A stretch of DNA of 64,000 nt, from NCBI RefSeq assembly GCF_026230105.1, contig NC_079482.1:16616001-16680000 (forward strand). The letters run 5' to 3'. The translations under genes and the position numbers were made by a program. Source of the stretch: Diorhabda sublineata (lineage: Eukaryota; Arthropoda; Insecta; Coleoptera; Chrysomelidae). Below are positions 1-10,861 of this stretch, piece after piece; within the stretch, counting starts at the first letter, position 1; every line of letters begins with the position of its first letter. A model generated the notes under the pieces. The model saw nothing but the letters and a program-made list of their open reading frames with translations, was not told the origin of the DNA and made no database searches.

Positions 1-270
1 GAAGGATAAATCAATGATAACTGCTAAATAACAATCATTAAGCATTTAGAATTTATTATACAACGAAATCAATTCCATAGAAGTTAATAACGCCCAAAAA
101 AGTGATAAAAATCGAAAATTAATGTAGATCATGTTATAAATTTGAAATTTCAACTAAAAATTGGTGTTTGGAAATTGTCATCTGAATCTCGTTATGGGCT
201 AGGATCTGCAATCAGCTGATGGATGATCTAACTGAGCCGGGTTATACTTTCTTAATGTCCTATAGCTTTT
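1..270. repeat. Dispersed non-coding repeat, family R1, copy 1
   Basis: This block aligns by eye over its whole length to 47950-48235. Shared anchors include the stretch around ATTATACAAC near 57-66, AAAAGTGATAA near 100-110 and the segment reading ATCAGCTGATGGATGATCTAA, with CCGGGTTATA just after it. I see no coding potential. It lies directly upstream of a transposase fragment, so it may be the outer part of that element or an independent repeat. The family is not recognised. Confidence 0.6.
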
Positions 271-371
271 CAATACCATATTTATCATGAGAATGAGAGT
301 CCATCATTATGAATTCACAAAAAGTTACTGTTTGTAAGCTTATGGCATATTTATTTGAAGATAAGGCCGGC

Positions 372-665
372 AAAGAAGTGTGCTTGAACGGTGTTCACTA
401 TCGCGAGATGATAACAGACTTTTTATGGTTAGAAATTGAGGGTGTTGAGCCGTACGATACGTAGTTTGAACAGGACGATGCCACTTGTTACACAGTTTAC
501 CGAGGAAAAGAAGCCGTATTATTTTAGTTAATTGGCAACTATTAACATGTGATTTGACACCTTTGGAAGAATTAAAAGCAAACTTAGTAATTCAAGAGTA
601 AAAACTCAAGAGATAAAGGAGAAGATACTTAGGCACATCACATCGCATTGAACGTCAATTGGGCC
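372..665 (+). pseudogene. Degenerate Tc1/mariner-superfamily transposase fragment (FQQDGAT type)
   Basis: Translation gives pieces typical of the DDE-3 type insect transposases: LNGVHYREMITDF, then FEQDDATCYT (normally FQQDGAT-HTA, around the second catalytic Asp), and later NWQLLTCDLTPLEELKAN (normally WPPRS-DLTPLD followed by ELK-NI). There are in-frame stops after EPYDT and within the following codons, plus at least one deletion between LTPL and EELKAN, where the FLWGY-K segment is missing. It cannot make a working enzyme. An N-terminal piece of the same transposase type sits at 44452-44650 on the other strand. Confidence 0.65.
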
Positions 666-2342
666 TAAACATTAATTTATTCACAATCACCCGTTCGTTA
701 TGTTTAGACTACCCTTTATATTTAATATTTTCTTATTTTTCAAATACATTCTCTATCATGATTACATCAGTTGTTTCCCTGAGTATTTCATAATGGGAAA
801 TCGTTAAACTGGCTTCCACGGAGAATTTGAGAAGTTCAGTTTTTGGTTGTCGAGGTGTCTTTGTTCTATTAACTACTTTCACATTTAATGAGCACGTTCA
901 TTATTTCTCCATCTTTTTTGTCTCTTGCTTTTTTCGCTACCATTTGCAAAAGATTTCCTCAGACATCCGCTCTTTGAGCATTACATGTCAAATACATTTA
1001 ACCATTAGTCATTGCTTTTTCATTTCCTCATTTTCACAGATAACACTTTCAGTTAACAAATTTACGTTTTATATCCTTGATCTCATCATAGAACGATACG
1101 TTTGATTTTATTGAATACTTTTTGCGGTATTCCACTTTTTGGTTAGGGTCGTTCTGATTTTTTATGACATCGAATATTTTTCTACAAGCCAAATTTGTCA
1201 AATCGGTCTCAAACAGTAAAACTAAACTTATATGGACATAAATCCCATACGGTCCAAGGTAGCTCTTGATTTACTATAGCTTCGGAAGTATAAGTAGACC
1301 ATAAAATTGGACATCGAATAGAAAATGACGACACACAATACAATAGCGATACCAGTGCATATGCAGCACATATGCAAGTGAAAACTGGTGATTGAGAAAG
1401 GAAGATGACTACACTCAATGCAGTTAACTCAATGTTTACTTTTTATAAACATAGTCTGACTAAATATTTTAACTTACTTCGTGATTGAAGCTTGATTTCT
1501 ATTGTTCACATGTTATTTGGATTGACTAGTACTCAATGAAAAACATGTAACTAACACTATTAACAATCTTCACGAATACCATATGTTGAGTGTATGACAT
1601 GAGAATTTAAATTATATATTTATTGACTAGCTTAAGGTTAATAAGTAACTTCAATACGGTAACAGATATAGTCCGGGGAAGTTAAGAAACCATCATTAAC
1701 TTATCCCAATAAGGAATATTATCGAAAATATATCGATCCTGTCATTTTTCTAAGTTCTCTAATACATTCCATTGGAGTTTGTGATGCAGCTTAGCGCACT
1801 CGAGAATCCAGTCTTTGACGCTTACTTACTTATTCTTGATTTAAGCGTTGATAAATAATTGAATAAAGTTTTAAGTATTGCCTGATTGTAATTTTAATTA
1901 AACTTGACGCATAAATGAATAAATTTTCGATTTATTGGAGGATAATTTTCATAAAATTGACGGTTGTAATTTTTTTTTTCAATATTTACCTATATAACAG
2001 CGTTTTCCAGAGTGTCGTGCAAGACTCATCACCGGGTCACAAAAATAATCAACTGGATCGTGGCAAAAATTGTAGAAACACGCATTTTGTTCTAAATTTA
2101 ATATTATTCGATACTTTTATAAGTTTAAATTCGTATGCTCGGATTGACTAATTTCGATTCCTCATTCAGTGGTTTCTCCGGTATGTGCGCCGTAAATTTA
2201 CGTGTATTAAAACAAGGTTATGTATGAATTTTTGTAACCTATTTTTTCCGCCAATAATTATTATAACCTATTACTAATAGCAGCTTTATATTTCGTCTTT
2301 CTCTTTTCTTAAGTCTTAGTCTTACTTCTTCTACTATGCAGC
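666..2342. other. AT-rich DNA without recognisable gene
   Basis: Short open frames occur but have low-complexity, Phe/Ile/Ser-rich translations and no recognised motif. I see no convincing splice-site-bounded exon, inverted repeat or RNA gene here. Confidence 0.5.
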
Positions 2343-2592
2343 CTCTTGAGATTTGTCCAGCTTTCCTGTCATTTCTCAGGAGATCGGCCGGGAGAACTCC
2401 TTGAAGTTGGTTTTCCATTCTTTGCCTATTTAACCCATCGATCTTCCATCATCCCATCGCCGTTTCGATCTCTTCAATCGTACTATATCCTGAATTTTCA
2501 GATGTTCTCTCATGGCTCTGTTTTTTGTTCGATCTCTTAGGCTCACTCCTTTAATAGTTCTCAATGTTTTCATATCTGCTGCCTTTATCATG
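2343..2592 (-). pseudogene. LINE (non-LTR retrotransposon) ORF2 C-terminal tail, degenerate
   Basis: On the minus strand the sequence reads MKTLRTIKGVSLRDRTKNRA, then REHLKIQDIV and KRRWDD. After a frameshift it continues NGKPTSRSSPGRSP and QESW. This is the usual order of the C-terminal tail of insect LINE reverse transcriptases: an (L)R-I-G-T-RDR-RN block, an I-ei-W-RR-W-eH block, then GRP-KRW. Two frames must be combined and there is a stop inside the KRW motif, so it is a pseudogene. Only the 3' part of the LINE is present, as expected for 5'-truncated insertions. Confidence 0.65.
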
Positions 2593-2689
2593 TTCTTCGT
2601 TTTTTTATTATGCGCGCTCGAGTTTTCCCTGTATTATAGGTATAACGGGGTTGTCTTTCGCAGCTAGTTTACATCTCGCAGGTTCTTCA

Positions 2690-3418
2690 TATTTGATTAA
2701 TAAAAATATATTTTCATTAATCGTTAATATTTCCAAAATACCGAAAACATTCTCTGCAATGAATAAAAAACTATTGCATGAAAACAAAGCCTTTCAAAAA
2801 GAGTTTTTAAAGCTTGTGAAACAAATTATGATAAAGATTATTTACATCTTAAAACACTATCAGTTTCAATTCAAGAACATATTTCGGAGCTAATGAATAG
2901 TTTTAAATATTACTTTCCGCATAATCCTACAAATAATAAGTGAATTGAAGATCTTTTCTCTGTTGATATTGAAAAGAAAGACTGCTTAATCTTAGTGAAC
3001 AAGAAGTTGATAATTTAACGATTGAATACAATGTTTAATGGCTTTTGTCATCATGTATACGTGAGAAACTGCGTTCTCGATATTGAAACTATTCTAAGTG
3101 AGTAAGTACTGAAAAAGATTGGATGTGGAACATAATTTGAGATCAAAATTAACATAATAAATTCCTAATTTGAAATTACTATGCGATGAGGAACAATATC
3201 ATCATTTGCACTAAGTTCAAATATGTAAAACAACATGAACATATTTACTTTAAATTTTAAATGATAATAGATTGTCTTCAATTACTAACGTTTTGGTTAT
3301 ATAATTATTCTGCAATTTTTGCATGAAATGATTAAACAAATAACTTTGTTTTGTAAATAAACAATTATTCTAAAGGTTTGGTATCGGACCGCGGTCAAAA
3401 AAGTTTCGAAAGCTCTTT
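2690..3418 (+). pseudogene. hAT transposase relic (C-terminal half)
   Basis: The frames read KAFQKEFLKLVKQ, then HLKTLSVSIQEHISELMNSF, YYFPHNP, LNLSEQEVDNLTIE, TAFSILKLF and YKRLDVEHNLRSKLT-like text ending in PNLKLLCDEEQYHHLH. The last block matches the dimerisation (hAT-C) region of ZBED5/SCAND3-like hAT transposases, which normally reads SKYR-RL-VE-DLR-KLT. Several frame changes and stops separate the blocks. About 170 bases downstream the sequence GACCGCGGTCAAAAAAGT (near 3389-3406) looks like the 3' terminal region of hAT elements. The 5' half is missing. Confidence 0.6.
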
Positions 3419-4171
3419 ATATAATGTTATGGGGCATGTTATTTCCTATAATTTTGTTTTTGGGTGAAAAAATGAAAAAGCTATCGGCGCAAAAGACACA
3501 AGTGCGCTAAACTGTACTTGCAAGATGCTGTGGAATTTATAATTCATTTTAGTTTAGGATGACCGTGGATCGATATGTTTTCGATTAGGGACATAGTATT
3601 CTATATGAGTAAAAATAGATGTTAGATTAATATTTTGGCCTCACTTTCCCGGACTAAAACGGTAATATATTAAAAACTATACTTGGTTATTTTTCGTCTC
3701 AATAAAAATGATAATTAACGATATAACGAAATTGATAAAATACTTAATTAGTTTTACTTGTGAAGTAAATTTTTTATATACAATTAACTCTCAATTCATT
3801 TTAAAATTCAAAATGTTTTAGGAACTACTGCTGTTAATTATAGGTTTTAGCTATTTTTGTTTCTTTTACAGTATATTTCATTTTTTATAACCATCTGCAA
3901 ACTATCAAAAATCTATTTGATAATAATTTCAAATCTAACAATAATCAAAAAATCTTCGTCGCTGAAAATATGTAGTGTTGAATTCATATCAAAGAACAGT
4001 TTTTTCTTCATATCTCGGTCGAAAGTACGTTCTTTCGTCCCAAGTAGCAAGGATGAAAGTTAAAATCTCGGTCCTGCTCGTCATGATACCCGAGACGCAG
4101 GGCCAAAGATTTAACTTTGTGGTGTAATATACTAATTGAACAAAGATTTGAACATACAGGGTGATACTCAC
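3419..4171. other. AT-rich DNA without recognisable gene
   Basis: Only short low-complexity open frames are seen. The minus-strand coding relic described at 4172-4504 could continue into the open frame reaching down to about 4008, but a strong GTGAGT donor at 4171-4166 (minus) argues that coding stops at 4172. Confidence 0.4.
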
Positions 4172-4504
4172 TAGTGTAGATTAGTTGGTTCGCGTCTAAA
4201 ATAGAATTTCTGGAACCGTTAGTGATAGTCAATATTATCTCGGGGTATGGCACAGCTATTTTGATAATATGTTCGCTACATTTCATACGAAAACGAGAAG
4301 TGTAGAAGATTTAATTTTAGAATTCAATTCATCCATAAAGTTTACCGATGAAATGGAGAATAACAGAAAATCACTATTTTCAGATACTTTGGTAACTTGT
4401 TTGTATTTAAGAAAAATACTGCTATGGACAGGTACATCCCGGCTGATTCCTTCCATTGCATCCAACATAAGATGACCTGGTACATCATTCAATTTATTTT
4501 CCAC
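4172..4504 (-). pseudogene. Unidentified coding relic with one-base frameshift and splice donor
   Basis: Two minus-strand frames join into one protein-like sequence if a single base is missing near 4284. The first runs from LNDVPGHLMLDAMEGISRD to KIKSSTLLVFV; the second resumes MKCSEHIIKIAVPYPEI and ends DANQLIYT. It stops exactly at a good splice donor (GTGAGTATC on the minus strand, GT at 4171-4170). The composition is balanced and unlike the low-complexity translations around it. I do not recognise the family. Upstream on the minus strand the frame closes before a possible acceptor (TTCTCTTAACAG, near 4569-4580), so the first exon boundary is unresolved. It may be a decayed host exon or part of an unrecognised transposon. 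Confidence 0.35.
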
Positions 4505-6500
4505 TTAACTTCGAAATATACAATAAGAATAAGACTTTTAATGAGGATGTGGTGGTATTCAATAGTTCTGTTAAGAGAATTGGTTAATTAACCGTCATAG
4601 GTTAAAAAATCCTTTTTCCAAAATTGAAATGAAACCAGGGAACATTTGCTGTAGTACCTAACCAATTTTATCAATTTGTTTTCTCGCTGGAATCAGTTTC
4701 CGCGGAATGATTTCATTGGTGGAAATATTAAGTATAAATGGATAAGTCAAGTTAATTGGTTTAAGTTCACCTTCATTCTCTGAAGACGATAACTTGGTTA
4801 TAGAAACTTGCGTCAGACAGTATAGTTGTGAATGTTATTGTAGAGGTAGCGTAATCAGTTTGTTCAGTAAGTTTGTACTTATAGCTTTTCTTTTAAATCA
4901 ATATTAACTGTAAATTGAAAAGTAATATTTTGGCCAAATTGTGAAATTCAATCTTTTTTAACTAGCTGAGTAAACTACCTCAGAATCAAAAAGCTAATAA
5001 GTAAGCTAATAGATTCCCAAAGTGATCAATATCAACTCCTTGTGATTGAAATCGGCTTTCCACAGATCGACAAAAATGATAATTACATCTATATTGTCTA
5101 TCAATTAACACAAGTTCCTCACTTGATTTATTTTGCAAAATGATGTTCGCAGTGTATCAACATCCAAATCTGTTAAATTGTATTACATATATTTATCACT
5201 TAACTGAGAGGTAGGCAAAGGGCAGATTTAATGACTGACTTATGAAGAAGGGACCCTTTTTTGCTTCAAATTCTAATTGAACTTATGACAATGGGTATAC
5301 ATACCACTTTAATGTAAATCTTAATACTGCATATCACCAGTTATCTTTATATTACCCTAGATGTAGGTGAAGTGTAGCTTTCAAGCAAAGTTCCAAATGA
5401 GCATCGGTATCTAGATTTTAAATGCTTTAATGATAGCATGTATATGTTAAACTTAATCCATATACCATAATCAATTGTATGTGATTTTGAAATTGTTTTT
5501 TCTCAGATTTATTATCTCCCATAGATGTTTCTTATCACACAATTTAAAATATTGAAAAAATCTTCACGGGTACTAATTTACCTATCCCTGACTTATCTGT
5601 TATATACGATATATGTAACAAAATTAATTTCCAGTTGCATAGTGACGACTCCAGTCACATCGGCCTTTATAGGTAAACATTAACAGTTTGTAATTATGCA
5701 AAAATCACCAAGAAGGTATTACAATTTACTTGAAAATTGGAAAATCTCTTAAATTTACACCATTTTCTTACAACATAAGTTGAAACACGGTAACCCGCAT
5801 TATAGCTTTTTCATCATCATCGAACCAGATAGAAACCGTCAGATTCATCCAACATACTGAATTTTCTATTAATTGTATAAATTTTGAGATTTGTACCTAT
5901 TATTAATTATTAGTAACACTCAATATAAACAGAAGTTTATGTCTCATTTTGTTAAACTTGATGAGGAAATGATGTTAAGACAACCACAAAGATTTCAAAT
6001 ATGTAAGTATTTTGTATCAATATTAAAAAATATAGATAAAACTTTTGAAGTTAAATTGGGAGTCTAAGTTTGAGATTCGACATCCTATGAGCTCTCTACG
6101 TGTTATTTTCAATTATGGGTAATTCATAACGGAAACCTAGCGATTTGAATAGGAGTGTAAGCGTCCTCAAATTTGAAGAAGTGATAGTAATTTCTTTTTT
6201 CTGAATACTGCTAAGATAAATCATTCTCAATAATGAAAAAACTTGTTTGTCTATGTTAGTGATTCCCAAAGAAGAACAGATGAACTCGACAAGGATAGGT
6301 AAATTTCCATTGTTAGATCTTTTAACATTTTTAACCTCATACTTTTCATCCGAACTGGCATTGTTATAAGAATTTATTATAATGTTCAAAATCATCAAGA
6401 ATACATAGTCCATGTATAGCCTATTTTCAAAAAGTGCGCGTCTGATATGGGATTTTAGACGATTCTATAATTAGTTCCTTATTATTTAACGAATCATTGA
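4505..6500. other. AT-rich DNA, mostly unannotated
   Basis: Contains one copy of the R2 dispersed repeat (4760-4860, listed separately). A minus-strand open frame of 105 codons (6096-6413) with a reasonably balanced composition has no motif I can name; it is noted but not called as a gene. No RNA gene or terminal repeat was recognised. Confidence 0.4.
4760..4860 (+). repeat. Dispersed repeat, family R2, copy 1
   Basis: Shares TCTGAAGACGATAACTTGG, then GTCAGACAGT and GTAGAGGTAG-like text, in the same order as 46215-46320, and the palindromic core with 33540-33665. Non-coding. The later part of the family (GTGTTGGTGTAGTGG in copy 3) resembles a Pol III A box, so a SINE origin is possible but unproven. 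Confidence 0.5.
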
Positions 6501-6599
6501 ACGCAGATCGTACAATTTCATGGTTCGAAGAAATGCATGAGCATTTCATGTTTGTCGTTGATCGAAACCAAAATTTCATATCCGCTGAATATGTAGAGA

Positions 6600-6830
6600 C
6601 ACCACAACTCTTTCAAGTTGTGGACTCCAATGGTCACCGACTTTGATCCGCCCGACTTTTATTTTTTGGACATGGTAAGAAATAAAGTTTAAAAAACAAA
6701 CTCAGGAATCAAGAGGTTAGTGATAGAATGCGATAAGTCTGTTAACAAATCAGCAAATCTGTACTCCCACGAGTAGGTGAACAGATTAAAGAAAAACTGG
6801 TTTAGAGAATTTTTGTTTGCTGACAGTTTG
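6600..6830 (+). pseudogene. Possible mariner-superfamily transposase C-terminal remnant
   Basis: One frame reads DFDPPDFYFLDMVRNKV, then KTNSGIKRLVIEC and NRLKKNWF. This is similar to the (R)SPD-PLDF-LWG-K-KVY-T segment and following helix of insect DDE-3 transposases. The match is short, stops interrupt it and no terminal repeats were found, so the assignment is tentative. Confidence 0.3.
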
Positions 6831-7187
6831 TTGTTGGTATTATAATTTTGCCAACAAGTATATTACTTTTATAAGATATCGACATCCAATTTCAACATGA
6901 TATTCATTTGACAATAGGTTTCACAACGATATACTTCTCAACGAATTCAAATTCACAATTTGCATAATGCAACGGGTGATTTCCATAACGACACACTTTT
7001 CTATATCAAAATAATTTTGAAATCAATGAAATAGCAACAAATAAATGCAGTTAATTCCACTAGATATTATAAAAGAAACAAGAGGCAGCGAATTATTTGT
7101 TACCTATATAACTACATACTGCACTAATTGTATAATGTACGAAGTTTTGTGATGAGCAAAAGCAAATATTTATAATTGGATATAGCT

Positions 7188-8028
7188 TTACTGTTTTTCA
7201 AAATATTCTCCATTAAGATCAATTACTTTTGAATGCGTTAAAACCAATTTTCGAAACATTTTTTCCATTCTGATGGAGGTACCTCCGAAACATGATTTAG
7301 TCGCATCAACCGCTTCTTCGGGTGTAGAAAAACGTTGACCTCACAATGTATTTGTGATCTGCGGTAATAAGAAGAAATCCTTGAGAGCCAAATACGTACG
7401 TTGAATGACACACCAAATTGATGTTTTGAGTGTCCAGAAATGAAAATTTGTTTAACTGATGTGTGAGAGCTCGCATTGTCGTGGTGGAGAATGATTCGTC
7501 TTTTGCAAATGGTTTCTCTGATTTTTTCGAATACCTCTGTCAAATAAATGTTAGTGTATCATTCATAATTGCTCTAATCTAGTTGGCACATATCTAGTTA
7601 TTTCGGAAAAACTGACGATCATTTGCTTCGAAGTGCTTTGTGCGTATAGTTGGATTTGTTTGGATTTAGTTCAATTTGAAAGACCCTTACAGTCAAATGT
7701 TCATGCTGTATTGAACAAATACGAGTGAAGCTAATGCCCAAGTATGCCTAAATTTCACGGTATGTCCATGAGGATCTGGCAATATCAGTTTACGCACAGC
7801 ATCAATGTTATCTGGCACAACAGCCGTTTTTGGACGATCTTCACAAAATTCATCCTGTAACGAAGTGCGACCACGATTGAATTCGGAAAACCATCGAAAA
7901 ACAGTGTTTTGAGATAGTGCTTCAGCACTAGAAGTCGTAGTGAGTTATTCGGCACATTGTTGTTGGTTTAATCCACGTCGAAAGTCATAGACAATCATTG
8001 CACGAAAATGTTCGCGATTAAATTCCAT
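7188..8028 (-). pseudogene. mariner transposase pseudogene
   Basis: The minus strand begins with the ATG at 8028-8026 and reads MEFNREHFRAMI-YDFRRGL, the paired-like HTH start of insect mariner transposases, followed by FNRGRTSLQDEF and RPKTAVVPDNIDAVR. Later pieces are EVFEKIRETICKRRIILHHD with NASSHTS (second catalytic Asp), PPSEWKKCFENWF and the C-terminus DLNGEYFEKQ before TAA at 7190-7188. A complete member is about 345 residues; here about 280 codons remain. The WVPH-T and TGDE region (first catalytic Asp) is deleted, the SPDLAP-D region is scrambled and several stops are present. Terminal repeats were not resolved. It lies just downstream, in gene orientation, of the zinc-finger exon. 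Confidence 0.8.
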
Positions 8029-8474
8029 TTGAATGTTCCAATTATCTGTAAACAACTCAAAAACCACTCGTATGACAATAAAAATATCAAACTTAATGAT
8101 GGTAATGTCAGATTTGACATATTCACATCAGTGTTACCATATCTTAAAATTTAAGTAGTAACCTACGTACTATTACATATATATTTTTCTCTTTGTCAAA
8201 CCTTAGTAGGCCTGGTATAACTTCCAGTTGATTATACATGAAAATTTGAGTCTGGATTTCTTCTAGTAAATAAAATAAAAATACGACCCCGTGTACCTAT
8301 GTAACATCATTTTCTGATCTTAGCGCGTATCGCATTTTTTCACTTCGAAAACCGTGAATATAATGTTATTTGTAATTACTTAAAAATATTTTTATAACAC
8401 AAAAATTTTAATTTTTTAGCACCAATAACTTCGTTAGCTTATGGGTTACATATTCTTAAATGTAATAGATTTAC

Positions 8475-8773
8475 CTGTAACTTTGTCCACATTGTTCGCA
8501 AACAAATGGCTTCTCCAAAGAACTAATTGCTCCTATATGCTGTAATGCCGTGTGTTGTTCTAGTAACCATAACGAAGGAAAAGCGGCCATACATGAGGAA
8601 CAACGAAACATTTCTTCTCCTAACAAAGCACTGTGCATTAGACCAACTTCAAGAAGAGAAGTGGGAATTGTAGGGAAAGGAAGTGCAAATGGTGTGGAGG
8701 ATCGGCTGCTTTGGGTACTTGAAGGACGGTCTGGGACGGGAGAACCGATGCATCGATCAGTTTCCATTGAAGT
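8475..8773 (-). CDS. Internal exon of a C2H2 zinc-finger protein gene (host gene)
   Basis: This is the only intact host-like coding exon recognised. It is bounded on the minus strand by a strong acceptor (nine T then GCAG, ending at 8774) and a donor (CAG/GTAAATC, GT at 8474-8473). The 299-bp exon is fully open, starts in phase 0 and ends two bases into a codon. It encodes a Ser/Pro-rich linker (PSSTQSSRSSTPFALPFP) followed by a complete C2H2 finger, FRCSSCMAAFPSLWLLEQH ending TALQH (Cys-X2-Cys-X12-His-X4-His). It then gives the first half of a second finger, FVCEQCGQSYR, which the next exon should complete. It is visibly more GC-rich than its surroundings. The likely role is a nuclear DNA-binding transcription factor; I cannot name the orthologue. 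Flanking mariner elements probably lie in its introns. Confidence 0.8.
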
Positions 8774-9369
8774 CTGCAAAAAAAAAGTTATTGAGTAAAA
8801 CTCGACTAATAATAAGCTTTTCAACCATTAGATTCGTTTATTCTGTATTGAAACATATCAATCAATTTTGAAAACTGCCTTATTGCCTAAGTCGCTACTA
8901 ATTGTCAATAATCGCTTGACAAAAAACAAAAATTACAAGAATTTTATGAATATTTTTTTTCTCAAATGAAAATAAAAACTGTAGGATATTTTATTCGAAA
9001 TCATTATGGAACTTATGAAAGAATTTGTGTAAACATTATTTTCTAGATCATCCAAAGCAGCTGACACGTATTCAAAATGAGTTTATTCAAACAACTGCGC
9101 TTTTGTTATGGAAAATTCATTTAAAGACAACATAAATATTTTACTATAATCACCAAACAGCAAAAGTAATTATTTTATATATAATGGAATCTGAAGAATG
9201 GTAGTAAACTACAATGGATGTCTTACTTCAATATTACGTTTCATTCAACTCGAGTTTATAAGAGTTTATAAGATTGTTTCCTGATAACTTTGTGACATTG
9301 CTAGTCACATCAAAACAGGAATAACGTTCATCACAAATGCAGGATAATATTCGATATGAAACAAATATA
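8774..9369. other. Probable intron of the zinc-finger gene
   Basis: AT-rich sequence directly upstream, in gene orientation, of the zinc-finger exon. It begins with the polypyrimidine tract and acceptor on the minus strand. No other exon is recognised before the mobile element at 9370. Confidence 0.5.
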
Positions 9370-9763
9370 CAGTGCTTTTCAGATAAAAGTATCCACCTTT
9401 AATAACTTTTGTAATACTGGTATTTAGAAAAAATCCAAAAACACGTCAATTTATGTTGGAAGGGGCAAGCATTATGGCTTATTTAAACTTACTGGAAAAG
9501 CCACCCCCTCACCCCTAGCAGCATCCCCTTTATTTTTTTAAATTACTTTTCATATTTTTTATGTAAAATTTGGATACTCCTCTTTGAGCTGATTTCAAAA
9601 ATGTATAATACTTGTAGGTTAAAGTGGTTAGTTTATGAGATAAACAATTTTTCTTTCAAGAGCACAAATTTTACTTATTATTTACTTTCACCTTATTTGC
9701 CTGTACTAAAATGGGTTGTACAACAATTCAAACTCTTTAATCTTTTTAACTGTGCTATTTATT
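9370..9763 (+). repeat. Left terminal inverted repeat of the 9370-11255 element
   Basis: Complementary to 10862-11255 over about 394 bases with very few mismatches and one or two single-base differences (for example CTCCTCTTTGAG against CTGCTCTTTGAG). The outer end is CAGTGCTTTTCAG and the inner end is near TGTGCTATTTATT. Confidence 0.9.
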
Positions 9764-9769
9764 ATGAAG

Positions 9770-10741
9770 TTACAATAAGTGTTCAAACTGAGTACCATTC
9801 ACTTCCATACAATGGTATAATCTATTTTGAAATGCCTCTCTGACATTGCTTAATACGGCTGGATTTAATTGTCGACATTTATTTTCTATCCTCTCTCGTA
9901 AATCATCCAGAGATTCTGGTTGGGTAGCATAAACTTTTGTTTTTAAATACCCCCATAAAAAGAAGTCTAGGAGTGTTAAATCCGGTGACCTAGGTGGCCA
10001 CTCCATCATCTGCCCCCTTCTACCTATCCAACGAGCGGGGAATGTTTCGTTTAAAAATTGTCGGACAGGCATAGCATAGTGTGGGGGAGCTCCGTCTTGT
10101 TGAAATACCAGTAAATCTTCGGAAAGGTTATCATCATTTTCTATTATTGTTGTAATACGTGGGTCAACCCCTTCCCTGAGTAACTCAAGATACGATTCAC
10201 CATTTAAATTTCCGTTGATGAAGAAAGGTCCGACAATGTGGTCACCTAGGATACCACACCAAACGTTTAACTTTTGGGGATGTTGTGTATGGAATTCACG
10301 CATAATATGTGGATCACTTTCAGCCCAATATCTACAATTATGCCTACTTACTAAGCCATTTAATGACCATGAGCATTCATCAGAAAAGCAAATATTGTTT
10401 AACAATTGTGGATTGTTATTGATAATTTGCGTCATTGATTCGCAAAACTCTAGACGACGATCAAAATCATCTTCATTCAACTCGTGCACCAACTAAACTG
10501 ACTTGCCTTAAAATTGCCACTTGGATTGCTTCGTTATTTACGAGTCCCTCTCGCTTATGCACTTTATTGCAAACAGACCCTGTTGTGGTAAATTTCTCCA
10601 TCAGTTGAATTACATACTTATGAGTTGCATGTCTTCCGTCATGTAATTCGTTAAATATTCTAGCAGCAGCTCTTGCACAATTATTATTTTGGTAGTATAA
10701 ACCTACAATTTCAATTCATTCTTGCAAAGAGTAAACCATTT
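9770..10741 (-). pseudogene. Transposase of the long-TIR element, internally deleted
   Basis: The start is at 10741 (MVYSLQE). Codon 8 is a TGA where Arg is usual (a C-to-T change). The N-terminal HTH segment then reads IVGLYYQNNNCARAAARIFN. Near 10495 the text jumps from NNEAIQVAILRQ to LVHELNEDDFDRR, with loss of the linker and second HTH part and a change of frame. From there a 240-codon frame runs to 9770 and keeps the catalytic core: FSDECSW (Asp 38 of that frame), FQQDGAPPHYA (Asp 133) and RSPDLTLLDFFLWGYLKTKV (third Asp at 176). The second-to-third Asp spacing is about 42 residues, near the DD41D pattern rather than DD34D or DD34E. It would act as a cut-and-paste transposase if intact; here it is a defective copy. 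Confidence 0.85.
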
Positions 10742-10861
10742 CAGAGAAACAAAATAAATAATGTATCAAATTACACTATCAATAGTGACTACAAATTCTA
10801 GTTGACAATGTCAAACTTTAATAAAAAGTAGAGTTTTTTGTTGTTTGGATTTTTTAAGTAG

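Noticed and set aside
827..1105. 92-codon plus-strand open frame
   Set aside because: Phe/Ser/Ile-rich translation with no motif, no neighbouring splice signals and no codon bias; typical of AT-rich random open frames.
6096..6413. 105-codon minus-strand open frame, faintly reminiscent of a BTB-type helix segment (LRTLTLLFKSLGF)
   Set aside because: The similarity is limited to a few hydrophobic positions, key BTB motifs are absent and no splice structure supports it. Not called.
8550..8871. Plus-strand open frames overlapping the zinc-finger exon
   Set aside because: Shadows of the minus-strand C2H2 exon, which has both splice sites and an exact finger spacing.
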